DNA of 64,000 nucleotides from JAKLKS01 sp964370855. Its GTDB lineage: Bacteria; Planctomycetota; JAJSAM01; JAKLKS01. Numbering within the stretch: position 1 is the stretch's first letter; the number at the start of each line of letters is the position of its first letter. The stretch lies in contig CAYJMF010000009.1 in NCBI GenBank assembly GCA_964370855.1, forward strand, positions 1 through 64,000, in the 5' to 3' direction. This document shows, in pieces, positions 35,186 through 43,909 of this stretch. A model generated the notes under the pieces. The model saw only the letters and a program-made list of their open reading frames with translations. It was not told the origin of the DNA and did not search any database. Made by a program: the position numbers and the translations under genes.

Positions 35186-36218
35186 ACGCCTGCGCCGCGC
35201 CCTGACGCTCATCCCGCTCCTCCAGAGGCGACAGGGGATGCGCATCACCGCCATCGCCCGCTACCTCGGCGTGACCCCCCGGGAGGTGTCCGAGGAGATC
35301 CGGGACCTCGTCATGATGTGCGGCGTCCCCCCCTACTTCCCGCACAACTACATCGGGTTCTTCATCGAGGGGGACCGCGTCTTCGTCCGCTTCGCCGACC
35401 ACTTCCGCAGGCCCGTGCGGCTCACCCTCCCCGAGGCCCTCTCCCTCAACCTCGCGCTCCGCACGCTGGAGGGCTCCTCGGGCCGCGCCTTCGGCCCGGC
35501 CCTCCTCGGGCTGCGGAGGAAGATCCGCGAGGTCCTCGCCCCGGACGAGGCGCGGAGCCTCCAGGACGCCGAGCGCCGCATCGTCGCCCCCTCGGGGCCC
35601 GGCGCCGAGGCGGCGCGGCGCCTCCAGATCCTCCGGGAGGCCATGGGCCGCGCCCGACGCTGCCGCATCGAGTACTTCGCCAGCCACCGGGGCGTGATGA
35701 CGGAGAGGGTGGTGGAGCCCCTCGGCGTGGTGGAGAACGGCGGGGACTGGTACTGCATCGCCCAGGACTCGGTGCGGAAGACCCCGGTGCCCTTCCGCAC
35801 GGACCGCATCCGGACGGTGACGGTGCTCGAGGAGGAGTTCGACCCGCCGGAGCACTTCGACGCCTCCAAGTGGAGGGGCGCGGAGATGTTCCGGCCCCGC
35901 GGCGACGAGGCCGCGGTCCGGATCCGCTTCGGCCCCGCCGTGGCCCGCTTCATCCGCGAGCAGTCGGACCCGAGGGAGATCACGGAGCTGGCCGACGGGG
36001 GGATCGTGCGCCGCCTGCGCTCCTCCTCCATCCAGTGGGTCGTCTCGCAGGTGCTTCGGCACGCGCCCCACGCCGAGGTGCTGGAGCCGCCCGAGGTCCG
36101 CGCCGCCGTGGCCGAGACCTGCGCGGCGGTGCTTGCGGCGCCGGCCCGGAAGGGGAAGCCGGCGGGCCCGAAGCCCGCGAGGAAGGCGCCGGCCCGGCGC
36201 CGGGGCACGGGGAGGTAG
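35169..36218 (+). CDS. WYL-domain transcriptional regulator (second of pair)
   Basis: 349 residues from GTG 35169, overlapping the first gene by 17 bp. Helix-turn-helix ITAIARYLGVTPREVSEEIR, WYL domain CRIEYFASHRGVMTERVVEP with WYCIAQDSVRKTPVPFRTDR, WCX end AAVRIRFGPAVARFIREQSD, and a Lys/Ala/Arg-rich tail like that of its partner. The shorter N-terminal domain and the order match PafC. WYL domains bind nucleic-acid or nucleotide ligands; the effector is unknown. Confidence 0.87.
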   Translation: MAAPLERLRRALTLIPLLQRRQGMRITAIARYLGVTPREVSEEIRDLVMMCGVPPYFPHNYIGFFIEGDRVFVRFADHFRRPVRLTLPEALSLNLALRTLEGSSGRAFGPALLGLRRKIREVLAPDEARSLQDAERRIVAPSGPGAEAARRLQILREAMGRARRCRIEYFASHRGVMTERVVEPLGVVENGGDWYCIAQDSVRKTPVPFRTDRIRTVTVLEEEFDPPEHFDASKWRGAEMFRPRGDEAAVRIRFGPAVARFIREQSDPREITELADGGIVRRLRSSSIQWVVSQVLRHAPHAEVLEPPEVRAAVAETCAAVLAAPARKGKPAGPKPARKAPARRRGTGR

Positions 36219-36221
36219 ATC

Positions 36222-37406
36222 GTGGAAATCCGCGCATCGCGCCGCATCGCCTCGACGGGAGCCTACGCCTTCGCCGAGGTGGACGCGGCGGCGGAACGGC
36301 TGCGCGCCGCCGGGGTGGACGTCATCGACTTCGGGGTGGGGGACCCGACGGACCCGACGCCGGCCCTCGTTCGGGAGGCCGTCAAGGGGGCCGTGGACGC
36401 GCGGGCCCGCTCCGGCTACCCGTCCTACGTGGGAGACCCGGGCTTCCGCGCCGCGGCGGCGCGGTGGATGGAGGGCCGCTTCGGCGTCGCCCTCGACCCC
36501 GCCACGGAGGTGACGACGACCATCGGCTCGAAGGAGGCGGTCTTCCACTTCCCCCTCTCCCTCGTGGACCCGGGCGAGCTGGTGCTCATCCCGAGCCCCG
36601 GCTACCCGCCCTACAGCCGCGGGACGCGCTTCGCCGGCGGGGAGGCCTGGTTCTATCCCGTGCGCCGGGAGGACGGCTGGCTGCCGCGGCTCGACGCCAT
36701 CCCCGACGAGGTCGCCCGCCGCGCCCGCCTCCTCTGGATCAACTACCCGAACTCGCCGAGCGGGGCGCTGGCGCCCCTTTCCTTCCTCGAGGAGGCGGCG
36801 GCCTGGTGCCGCGCGCGGGGCATCGTGCTCGCTTCCGACGAGGCCTACTCGGAGTTCTACTTCGGTACGGAGCGGCCCCGGTCGGCCCTGGAGACGGGGA
36901 AGGAGGGGGTGGTCGCCTTCTTCTCGCTCTCCAAGCGCTCCTACATGACGGGCTGGCGCATCGGCTGGGCGGCGGGGGACCCGCGCATCGTGGCCCTCTT
37001 CCGGAAGGTGAAGACGAACATCGATTCCGGGACCCCGACCTTCATCCAGGACGCGGCGGCGGCGGCGCTCGGCGACGAGGCGCACGTGGAGGCGATGCGG
37101 ACGGAGGTCCGGGCGCGCCGCGACGTGCTCTGCGGGGCGCTGAAGGCGATGGGGCTCCCGGACTGCACGCCGCCGGCGACGCTCTACGTCTGGCAGAGGA
37201 CGCCGGAGGGGATGAGCGGGGTGGAGTTCGCGAAGAGGCTGCTCGATCCCGAGGTGGCCATCGTCACGACGCCGGGGGAGTGGATCTCCGATGCGCTCGC
37301 CGACGGCAGCAACCCGGGGGCGGGGTACGTGCGGTTCGCGCTCGTTCCGTCGCTGGAGGATACGCGGAGGGCGGGGGAGAGGCTGCGGCGGGTGCGGCTC
37401 GGGTAG
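36222..37406 (+). CDS. DapL-like class I/II aminotransferase
   Basis: 394 residues from GTG 36222 (GGGGAGG upstream), 3 bp after the second WYL gene. PLP enzyme: TIGSKEAVFHFPLSLVDPG, VLIPSPGYPPYSRGTRFAGG, NYPNSPSGA, DEAYSEFYF, and the Schiff-base Lys in FSLSKRSYMTGWRIGWAAG. KVKTNIDSGTPTFIQDAA closely resembles LL-diaminopimelate aminotransferase, which makes LL-DAP directly from tetrahydrodipicolinate. asd, the pathway's second step, is at 61590. Related enzymes also act on alanine or succinyl-DAP, so substrate is not settled. Confidence 0.8.
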   Translation: MEIRASRRIASTGAYAFAEVDAAAERLRAAGVDVIDFGVGDPTDPTPALVREAVKGAVDARARSGYPSYVGDPGFRAAAARWMEGRFGVALDPATEVTTTIGSKEAVFHFPLSLVDPGELVLIPSPGYPPYSRGTRFAGGEAWFYPVRREDGWLPRLDAIPDEVARRARLLWINYPNSPSGALAPLSFLEEAAAWCRARGIVLASDEAYSEFYFGTERPRSALETGKEGVVAFFSLSKRSYMTGWRIGWAAGDPRIVALFRKVKTNIDSGTPTFIQDAAAAALGDEAHVEAMRTEVRARRDVLCGALKAMGLPDCTPPATLYVWQRTPEGMSGVEFAKRLLDPEVAIVTTPGEWISDALADGSNPGAGYVRFALVPSLEDTRRAGERLRRVRLG

Positions 37407-37431
37407 GGCGTTCCGCGCCTCCGGCGCGGTG

Positions 37432-37493
37432 GCGCCCGTTTCGCGAGGGTCCGGTCCGGAAAGGATCGGACCGGACCCTCGCGAAACGGGCGC
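37432..37493. repeat. Perfect 27-bp hairpin after the aminotransferase gene
   Basis: 37432-37458 is the exact reverse complement of 37467-37493, loop 8 nt (GAAAGGAT). The arm reads GCGCCCGTTTCGCGAGGGTC onward and is unrelated in sequence to the two repeat families above. It begins 26 bp after the stop codon and could terminate transcription. Confidence 0.85.
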
Positions 37494-37811
37494 GTTGGAC
37501 GTCAACGGACGGGAGGGGAGGAGGGGGAGAGGAGGGGAGAGGAGGGGAGAGGCGACGGCCAGGAGTTCCGTACGGTCTCCCTCTTTCAAGGGGGGAAGAG
37601 GAAGGGGAAGGGGGGAAGGGGGAAGGGGGGATTGAAGGAGCCCTTGTTCCTCCCTCCTCTCACGGACCTCCAACCTCCCGCCGTGGCCTTTCCCGCCTCT
37701 TCCGTCGCAACTCCCGAGAATCGCCCGCTCTCCCCTCCTCCCTTCTGTAGCGACCCCGCCCCCCTCTCCCGACGAGCCACGGTCCGTACGATGACCCGCC
37801 TCTCCATGCAC

Positions 37812-37895
37812 GCCCGGGAGATCCACATCGGGGGGGCGGGAGGAGGTGGAGAAGCACGGGAAATCCCGCTCCCCCCCGATGTGGATCTCCCGGGC
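37812..37895. repeat. Large inverted repeat (about 30-bp arms)
   Basis: GCCCGGGAGATCCACATCGG beginning at 37812 is mirrored by its reverse complement ending at 37895. The arms extend through a G-run/C-run with one T insertion, leaving a loop of about 22 nt. Unique in the window. Confidence 0.8.
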
Positions 37896-38072
37896 GAACC
37901 GGCCACGCAAAGCCCCCTCGAATCCCCGGTCCGCTCCCCCCGTTCCCTTCCCGGGAGAGAGAGCGGGCAACGGTCGTCCGGGAGGGAAGGGAGGGGAGGA
38001 GAGGGGACGGAAGGCGGTGATGCCCCGTGTTGAGAACCCCGATCCCCCCCTTCCCCTCCCGCCTCCCGGGTG

Positions 38073-38078
38073 TAGGAT
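38073..38078 (+). promoter_or_regulatory. Putative -10 box TAGGAT
   Basis: TAGGAT 41 nt before ATG 38120; the leader has CGGAGAT as a possible ribosome site. Confidence 0.4.
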
Positions 38079-38119
38079 CTCCCGGAAGGCCGCTGCTCCC
38101 ACACCCCGGAGATCTCGCC

Positions 38120-39670
38120 ATGAAGACCCTGCTCGCCTCCCTCTCCCTTCGCCGCCGCCTCGGCGCCGCCGCGCTCCTCGTGGGCGCGGCCTTCCTGCTC
38201 GCCCCGGGGAGCCTCCTCGGCGAGGCCGCCGGCGGGATGGGCCGCAGGAGCGCCGACATGGTGCCCGGCCCCGAGGGCGAGGCCACCGACGCCGAGGGCC
38301 GGGTGGACGTCAAGCGCAACACCCGCGGTGAGAGCGTCCGCCTGCGGCTCCGCAACCTCGAGCCCCGCGCCGACTACGAGATCCGCGACGGCGCGACGGG
38401 CGAGGTCCTCGGCCGGGTCCACGCGAACCGCCGCGGCCGCGCCAAGGCCCGCATCCGCAGCGCGGGCTCCGGGGCGGAGGCCATGGGTGGCCGCGCCCTC
38501 GAGGTCCGCCGCGTGGGCGGCGACGGGGCGGTCCTCACCTGCGAGGTCCCCGGCGACGGCAACGAGCCGCCGAAGGACGCGTGGGGCTCGGGCGAGGGCA
38601 CGTACCTCACTGGCTGGGTGGGCACGGAGCCCGACGCCGCCGTGCAGGTCTCCCTCTCCATGGACTCCTCCTCCTACGACGGGGAGGACGGCGCCTACGC
38701 CTGGGAATCGATGTCCCTGTTCGTCTACGGCGAGGACGTGCCGGGCCCCGTGGTCCTGCGCATCGCCGACGGCGAGGGCGTGCTCGAGACGGTGGCCACC
38801 GTCGAGAAGCTCGATTTCGAGGGGACGGAGCCGGACGGGACGAGGCCCGGCGGCGATGGCGACGGAATCAACTTCGCCATGGACCCCGCGGGGAACGACC
38901 GCGGCGACGCTCCCGGCGGCGACGGCGGGCCGGACGGTCCGCCGGAGTGGATCCCCCAGGACTTCTTCTCCTGGTCCGCCGACGGGGAGTCCCTCCCCTT
39001 CGGCGTGGAGACGGTGGCCGCCCTCGCCGGCCGCGCCTTCGAGGTGGCCGACGCCGACGGGACCGTCCTCCTCTCCGGCTTCCTCCCGGAACTGGAGGAG
39101 ATCCGCTTCGATCCGCCGGTCGGCGAGGGGACGTACCTCTCGGGGCAGGTCTCCACCGGTCCCGACGCCGCGGTGCAGGTCTTCCTCTCCATGGAGTCGA
39201 TGACCTGGCCCGCGGAGGACGGCTCCTACGAATCCATCATGCTCTTCGTCTCCGGCGAGAACGTGGCCGGCCCTGTCTCCCTCCTCGTCGCCGACGGCGA
39301 GGGGGTCCTCCGCGAGGTCGCGAGCCTCGAGGAGAACGCGTGGTACGGGGAGCCCGGCAACGGGTGGATGGTCCCCATGGGCGGCCCCATGGGCGGGGAG
39401 GACGGCTCCTGCCCCGTCGAGGATCGCCCCGACTTCGGCGACTTCAGCTCCTACTCCTGGTTCGCTTCGAGCAAGGACGAGACGGGACTGCCCTTCGACG
39501 CGGCCGCCCTGTCCGACCTCTCCGGGCGCGCCTTCGAGGTGAGGGACGGCGAGGGGAACCTCCTCCTGTCCGGCGACCTGCCGGAACTGGAGGAGGTCGT
39601 CCACGAGCCGATGCCCATGGACGGGGATCCGGCCACGGGCGGCGACGGCTGGATGAACATGGCGCGGTAG
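38120..39670 (+). CDS. Secreted acidic protein with duplicated beta modules
   Basis: 516 residues from ATG 38120. Signal peptide with hydrophobic core GAAALLVGAAFLLAPGSLLG. A basic region at about 55-125 (RVDVKRNTRGESVRLRLRNL, HANRRGRAKARIRSAGSG) looks like a small beta domain of the kind that stores structural information in PVC proteins, followed by a strongly acidic remainder. Two module types alternate: GEGTYLTGWVGTEPDAAVQV near 158 and GEGTYLSGQVSTGPDAAVQV near 334; LPFGVETVAALAGRAFEVAD near 294 and LPFDAAALSDLSGRAFEVRD near 460. No known family; the net acidity and repeats suggest an exported structural or Ca-binding protein. Confidence 0.65.
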   Translation: MKTLLASLSLRRRLGAAALLVGAAFLLAPGSLLGEAAGGMGRRSADMVPGPEGEATDAEGRVDVKRNTRGESVRLRLRNLEPRADYEIRDGATGEVLGRVHANRRGRAKARIRSAGSGAEAMGGRALEVRRVGGDGAVLTCEVPGDGNEPPKDAWGSGEGTYLTGWVGTEPDAAVQVSLSMDSSSYDGEDGAYAWESMSLFVYGEDVPGPVVLRIADGEGVLETVATVEKLDFEGTEPDGTRPGGDGDGINFAMDPAGNDRGDAPGGDGGPDGPPEWIPQDFFSWSADGESLPFGVETVAALAGRAFEVADADGTVLLSGFLPELEEIRFDPPVGEGTYLSGQVSTGPDAAVQVFLSMESMTWPAEDGSYESIMLFVSGENVAGPVSLLVADGEGVLREVASLEENAWYGEPGNGWMVPMGGPMGGEDGSCPVEDRPDFGDFSSYSWFASSKDETGLPFDAAALSDLSGRAFEVRDGEGNLLLSGDLPELEEVVHEPMPMDGDPATGGDGWMNMAR

Positions 39671-39835
39671 GGGAATACGGTACCCGACCCCATTCATTGG
39701 GGGGGGGGGGGGGGGGGGGCGCGGGGGGGGGTGCGGGGGGCCCCCCCCCGATGCCGGGGGGGGGGCCCGGGCCCCCCCCCCCGGGCACCCCCCGCCCCCC
39801 CACCCCCTATTAACCGGGCCGGGTACCGTATTCCC
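39670..39835. repeat. ACCCGACCC-family inverted repeat, imperfect
   Basis: Left arm 39670-39705 (GGGGAATACGGTACCCGACC) and right arm 39803-39835 (GGGCCGGGTACCGTATTCCC) pair with several mismatches. The loop is a G/C-homopolymer field of the same kind as at 12613-12740, here without Ns, and is likewise suspect. The left arm starts on the last base of the stop codon of the preceding gene. Confidence 0.75.
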
Positions 39836-39878
39836 GTATACACCGGCCTGCGGATCGTCGAAGTACCATGGGTCCCCC

Positions 39879-42800
39879 ATGAGAACTCCCCTTCCCGCGC
39901 TCCTCCTTCTCGCCCTCCTCGTCCTCCTCCCGCTCCTCCCCCCGGCCCGGGCCGACGACGGTCCGCCGGGGAGCCCCGATCCCGCCCTCGTGGACGCGCT
40001 CCGCGCCCACCGGGAGGGGCGCCACGGGGACGCCGAGGCGCGGCTCCGGAAGATGCTCGAGGGGAAGGACGCACCGCCCGCCGCGGCGGCGGCCCTGGCC
40101 CGGCTCCTCGAGGAGACGGGGCGGACGGCGGAGGCCGTCGCCCTGGCGGAGCGGGCCGCGGCGGGGGATCCGGTCCACCGCGTGCTCCTCGGGAACCTCC
40201 AGTTCTCAGCCGGCCGGTTGGCCGAGGCGGAGAAGACCCTCGCGGCCGCCGCCGATTCCCCGACGGGGGGGGCCGCCGCGGAGGCGGCCCTCGGGGACCT
40301 CCTCCGGGCCACGGGGAGGCGCAAGGAGGCCCTCGAGCGGTACGTCCGCGCCAACGGCCTCTGGGCCGACGGCACCGCCTCCTCCACGGAGGATCTCCTC
40401 GCCGTCGTCCGCGCCCGCTTCGCCATCATGGAGATCGACCCGGGGTTCAAGGGCCAGATGCAGTCCACCCTGGACATCCTGGCCGACCCCCTCAAGGCCG
40501 GCGACCCCGACGCGGCGGTGCTGCTGGCCGACATCTACACCCGCCACGACGAGACGGGCCGCGTCGCCAACGCGCTCCGCCCCGTGCTCGACCGCAACCC
40601 CCTCCACGTGGAGGCCCTCGTCGTCGCCGCCCGCGCGAAGGAGGCCCGCTTCGAATCCGGGGAGGCGGCGGAGCTGGCGACGAAGGCCCTCTCCGTGAAC
40701 CCCGTCCACCCCGGCGCCGCGGGGATCCTCGCCCTCATGCGCTACGGCGACGGGGACCGCGCCGGCGCCGAGCGGATCGTGCACCGCGCCCTCGAGGCCC
40801 ATCCCGCGGACCGCGTCCTCCTCTCCCTGGAGGCGGTCCCCCCGTACCTCGACGGGAACAAGGAGGAGTTCGAGAAGGCCGCGAAGCGGGTGCTGGAGAT
40901 CGATCCGGCCTTCGGCGGCGCCTTCCTCCTCGCGGCCCGCGTGCTCGAGGACCGGCGGCGCTTCGCCGAGGCCGCCGCCCTCTCGCGGCGCGCCGCCGCG
41001 GTCGATCCCGGGGACCCCGAGGCCTGGTACTCCCTCGGGCGCAACCTCCTCAACCTCGGCGAGGAGAAGGAGGCCCGCACGGCGCTCGACCGCGCCGACG
41101 CCGCGGACCCCTGGCACGACATCCTGCGGACCAACTTCCGCAAGGTCCTCGACGAGCTCGCCGGCTACGCCGGCGGGACGACGGCCCACTTCGACATCCG
41201 CATCCACGCCGCCGAGGACTCCGCCCTCCGCCCCCTCTACGAGAAGGCCCTGGAGGGCTCCTTCGAGGCGCTGAAGAAGCGCTACGGGTTCACGCCGGAG
41301 ACGCCCATCTACGCCGAGGTCTTCCGCAACGCCGGGGACTTCAGCGCCCGCACCGTGGGCGTGCCCGGCTTCAGCGCCGTCGGCGCCTGCTTCGGCCGGG
41401 TCGTGACGCTGGATTCCCCGGGCGCCCTCCCCCCCGGCGCCTTCGCGTGGAAGTCCACGGCCCACCACGAGATGGCCCACGTCTTCCACCTCCAGATGAC
41501 GGGGGGCCGCGTCCCGCGCTGGTTCACGGAGGGCCTCTCGGTGCACGAGGAGCGGGTGGCCAACCCCTCCTGGGTCCGGAACATGGACCGGGAGCTCGCG
41601 AGCGCCATGGCCAACGGGGAGGTGAAGGGGCTCCTCCAGATCGACGGCGCCTTCCGCGGCCCCTCCATCATGTGGGCCTACTACCAGGGCGGCCTCATGT
41701 GCGACTGGCTGGAGCGGGACTACGGCCTGCCGAAGATCCTCGAGATGCTCCGGCTCTACGGCGAGGACCTCGACAACGCCGCCGTCGTGCGCCGTGCCCT
41801 CGGCCTCGCCCCCGCGGAGTTCGACGCCGCCTTCCTCAGGTACTGCGCGCGCCTCACCGAGGGCTGGGCCATCCGCCCCCGCTGGAGCGACGCGAAGTTC
41901 AGGGAGTTCCGCCGTCGCAGCGACGCCGATCCGAAGGACCTCGAGGCCCACCTCCTCCTCGGCGAGGCCTGCCTCCAGCAGGGGAGCGACATCGACGCCG
42001 GCACCGCCCTCGCGCGGGCCCGGGCGCTGGCGCCGAAGGACCCCTTCCTCACGGAGCTCCGGGGGATGCTCGCGCTGGCCGGGAGCCGCGCGAAGGAGCG
42101 GGACGTCTCCCTCCTGAAGGAGGCCTTCGCCGCGGGGAGGGACCACTTCGATCTCCGGATGCTCCTCGCCGCCGACGCGGAGCGTGCGGGGAAGGCCGGG
42201 GAGGCGGTGGAGCACTGGAGGAAGGCGAAGATCCAGTTCCCCCGCGCCTCGGGGCCCATGGACCCGCGCCGGGAGCTCGCCCGCGTGTACGCGGCGCAGG
42301 GGAAGCCGGAGGAGGCGGAGCGGGAGCTCGCCGAGATGGCGGCCATCGGGGAATCCGACATCGACACGCGCCTGAAGCTCGCCTCCGTCTTCGAGGGCCG
42401 CGGCGATCACGCCGCCGCCGCCCGCATGCTCGGCGAGATCCTCGACATCATCCCCATCCCCGGGCGCGATGCCCGCGGCAAGCCCTCCTCCTTCCCCGCC
42501 GCGGAGGTCCACGCGCGGTACGGCGCCGCCCTCGTCGTCGGCGAGGGCCAAGGCGCGGCCCCCCCCCCGGGCCGCCAGGCCCTCCTGGTGGGGCGCCCCC
42601 CGNNNNNNNNNNGTTGTTCACGGGGGGTTTGGGGGCGGCCGGGGGGGGGGGGGGGCCCAGGGGGTGGGCCGCCGACGCGTACCGCATGGCCGTCGTCGTG
42701 GGGCGCACGCAGGAGCCCCGCGTCAAGGGGGAGGATCTGGCGCCCTGGCTCGTCGGCCAGGCCCGCGCCGCCCGGGACGCGGGCCGCCTCTTCGAGGCGA

Positions 42801-42880
42801 AGGCCGCCGCCGCCGACGCCCTCCGCACGGATCCCTCCTGCGCCGAGGCGGCGGAACTCCTCCAGGCCCTGGGCGAGTAG
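39879..42880 (+). CDS. Secreted TPR protein with gluzincin metallopeptidase domain, broken by gap
   Basis: About 1000 residues. Signal peptide MRTPLPALLLLALLVLLPLL; N-terminal TPR array (about 35-410); then a peptidase-MA-like domain with the zinc helix HHEMAHVFHL (His530, Glu531, His534) and downstream WFTEGLSVHEE providing the third ligand; more TPRs to the end. The frame before the N gap (42603-42612) differs from that after it (YRMAVVVGRTQEPRVKG to LLQALGE and TAG at 42878-42880); because the gap length is arbitrary and flanks are homopolymer-rich, this is taken as one gene, not a mutation. ATG 39879 lies 9 nt after TACCAT (39864-39869). Likely an exported protease of unknown target. Confidence 0.8.
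42603..42612. other. Assembly gap (10 N) inside a coding sequence
   Basis: Ten N, with C- and G-run flanks at about 42550-42665 that do not translate sensibly in either adjoining frame. Confidence 0.98.
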
Positions 42881-42895
42881 GGGGCGGGTCCGCTG

Positions 42896-42959
42896 GAATC
42901 CGCTTCCCATGCGGGTTACGGGCGGGCGCCGGCCCGGAACCCGCATGGGAAGCGGTTCC
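42896..42959. repeat. Hairpin with CCCATGCGGGTT arm
   Basis: 42900-42917 (CCGCTTCCCATGCGGGTT) is the exact reverse complement of 42938-42955; pairing resumes outward with one bulged base to 42896/42959. The 20-nt loop is itself self-complementary (GGCGCCGGCC). It starts 15 bp after a stop codon, so it may be a terminator. Confidence 0.8.
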
Positions 42960-43164
42960 CGGGCGGTCCCCCGGCCGGAAAGGGCTTTCCTCCTCGGTCC
43001 GCCGGGAGGGAGTTTTCCACACCGGCACCCCCCCGGCCCCCTCCCGGGCCCCGTGTCTCATGTAGCGAGAGTTGATACGGGTCCTTTACAGGAATCACGG
43101 GTTTCGAGGGTCGGAAGAGGTTCCCGGGACCTCCCGAGGGGGGGGGAGCCAAGGATTATGGGAC

Positions 43165-43179
43165 CTGCCAGTCTGGCAG
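43165..43179. promoter_or_regulatory. Palindrome CTGCCAGTCTGGCAG, operator candidate
   Basis: Perfect 15-nt dyad around a central T, 77 bp before the tmk -10 box. Size and symmetry suit a dimeric repressor, but no regulator can be named. Confidence 0.35.
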
Positions 43180-43255
43180 ACCGGAGTTCTCCACAGCCTA
43201 TCCACCGGTGGAAAACCCCGCCTCCGGCCTCCTCCGCCCCCTCGGGGCGGGAGGG

Positions 43256-43261
43256 TACACT
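43256..43261 (+). promoter_or_regulatory. Putative -10 box TACACT for tmk-holB
   Basis: TACACT ends 6 nt before GTG 43268. This position also agrees with the N-terminus expected from Tmk homology. Confidence 0.5.
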
Positions 43262-43267
43262 CTCCCC

Positions 43268-43909
43268 GTGAGCAACGGCCGGTTCATCGTCCTCGAGGGC
43301 CCCGACGGGTCGGGGAAGTCCACCCAGGCGGCGCGCCTCGCCGGGAGCCTCCGGGGGGCCGGCCGCGAGGTCGAGCACCTCCGCGATCCCGGGGGGACCG
43401 AGGTGGGGGATCGCATCCGGGAATGGCTCCTCCACGCGGGACACCTCGACCGCACCGTGGAGACCTTCCTCTTCCTCGCCTCCCGTGCGGCCCTGGTGGC
43501 GGAGAGGATCCGCCCGGCGCTGGCCGCGGGGCGCGTCGTCCTCTGCGAGCGGTTCACCATGTCCACCGTCGTCTACCAGGGCCGCGCCGCGGAGCCCCCC
43601 CTCGAGGGGGCCGCCCTCGAGGCGCTGCGCGCCACCGTGGCGGCCTCCGCCGCGGGCGTGGAGCCGGACCTCGTCCTCGTCCTCGACGTGGAGCCGGGGA
43701 CCGGCCTCGCCCGCAAGGAGGGCTCCCGGGGCCTGGATCGCATCGAGAGGCGGGGCGAGGAGTTCCAGGCGAGGGTGCGGGCGGGCTACCTCGCCGAGGC
43801 GCGGCTCCTCGGGCGGGCCCGCGTGATCCCCCCCGGCCCCCTCGAGGAGACGGCGGCGCGGGTGGAGGCCGTGGTGCGGGCGGCGGGGGGGCTCCTTGGG
43901 AACCCCTGA
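43268..43909 (+). CDS. tmk: Thymidylate kinase
   Basis: dTMP to dTDP. 213 residues from GTG 43268, a start that gives the usual opening GRFIVLEGPDGSGKSTQAAR, with the P-loop at residues 8-15. Longer reading from 43208 would add 20 residues without homology. Further signatures: LRDPGGTEVGDRIREWLL, the DR-loop equivalent VVLCERFTMSTVVYQGRA (Glu-Arg-Phe instead of Asp-Arg-Tyr), and GLDRIERRGEEFQARVRAGY lid region. holB overlaps its 3' end by 14 bp, an arrangement seen in many bacteria. Confidence 0.93.
   Translation: MSNGRFIVLEGPDGSGKSTQAARLAGSLRGAGREVEHLRDPGGTEVGDRIREWLLHAGHLDRTVETFLFLASRAALVAERIRPALAAGRVVLCERFTMSTVVYQGRAAEPPLEGAALEALRATVAASAAGVEPDLVLVLDVEPGTGLARKEGSRGLDRIERRGEEFQARVRAGYLAEARLLGRARVIPPGPLEETAARVEAVVRAAGGLLGNP

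Larger units (their letters stand above)
37407..38119. other. 713-bp non-coding stretch rich in hairpins and purine tracts
   Basis: No convincing gene. It contains the perfect hairpin 37432-37493, a purine-only-like tract 37510-37552 (repeats of GAGGGGA), another at 37588-37630, the large hairpin 37812-37895, an imperfect hairpin around 37940-37995 (CCCTTCCCGG against CCGGGAGGGAAGGG), and the putative promoter at 38073. The ORFs crossing it have no recognisable domains and follow the repeats. Confidence 0.7.
42881..43267. other. 387-bp non-coding region upstream of tmk
   Basis: No gene seen. It holds the hairpin 42896-42959, two near-consensus DnaA boxes (TTTTCCACA at 43013-43021 and TTCTCCACA at 43187-43195), a TTCCCGGGA-type palindrome near 43122, the 15-nt palindrome 43165-43179, CCACCGGTGG at 43202-43211 and the tmk promoter. 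The composition is noticeably less GC-saturated from 43060 to 43210. Confidence 0.6.
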
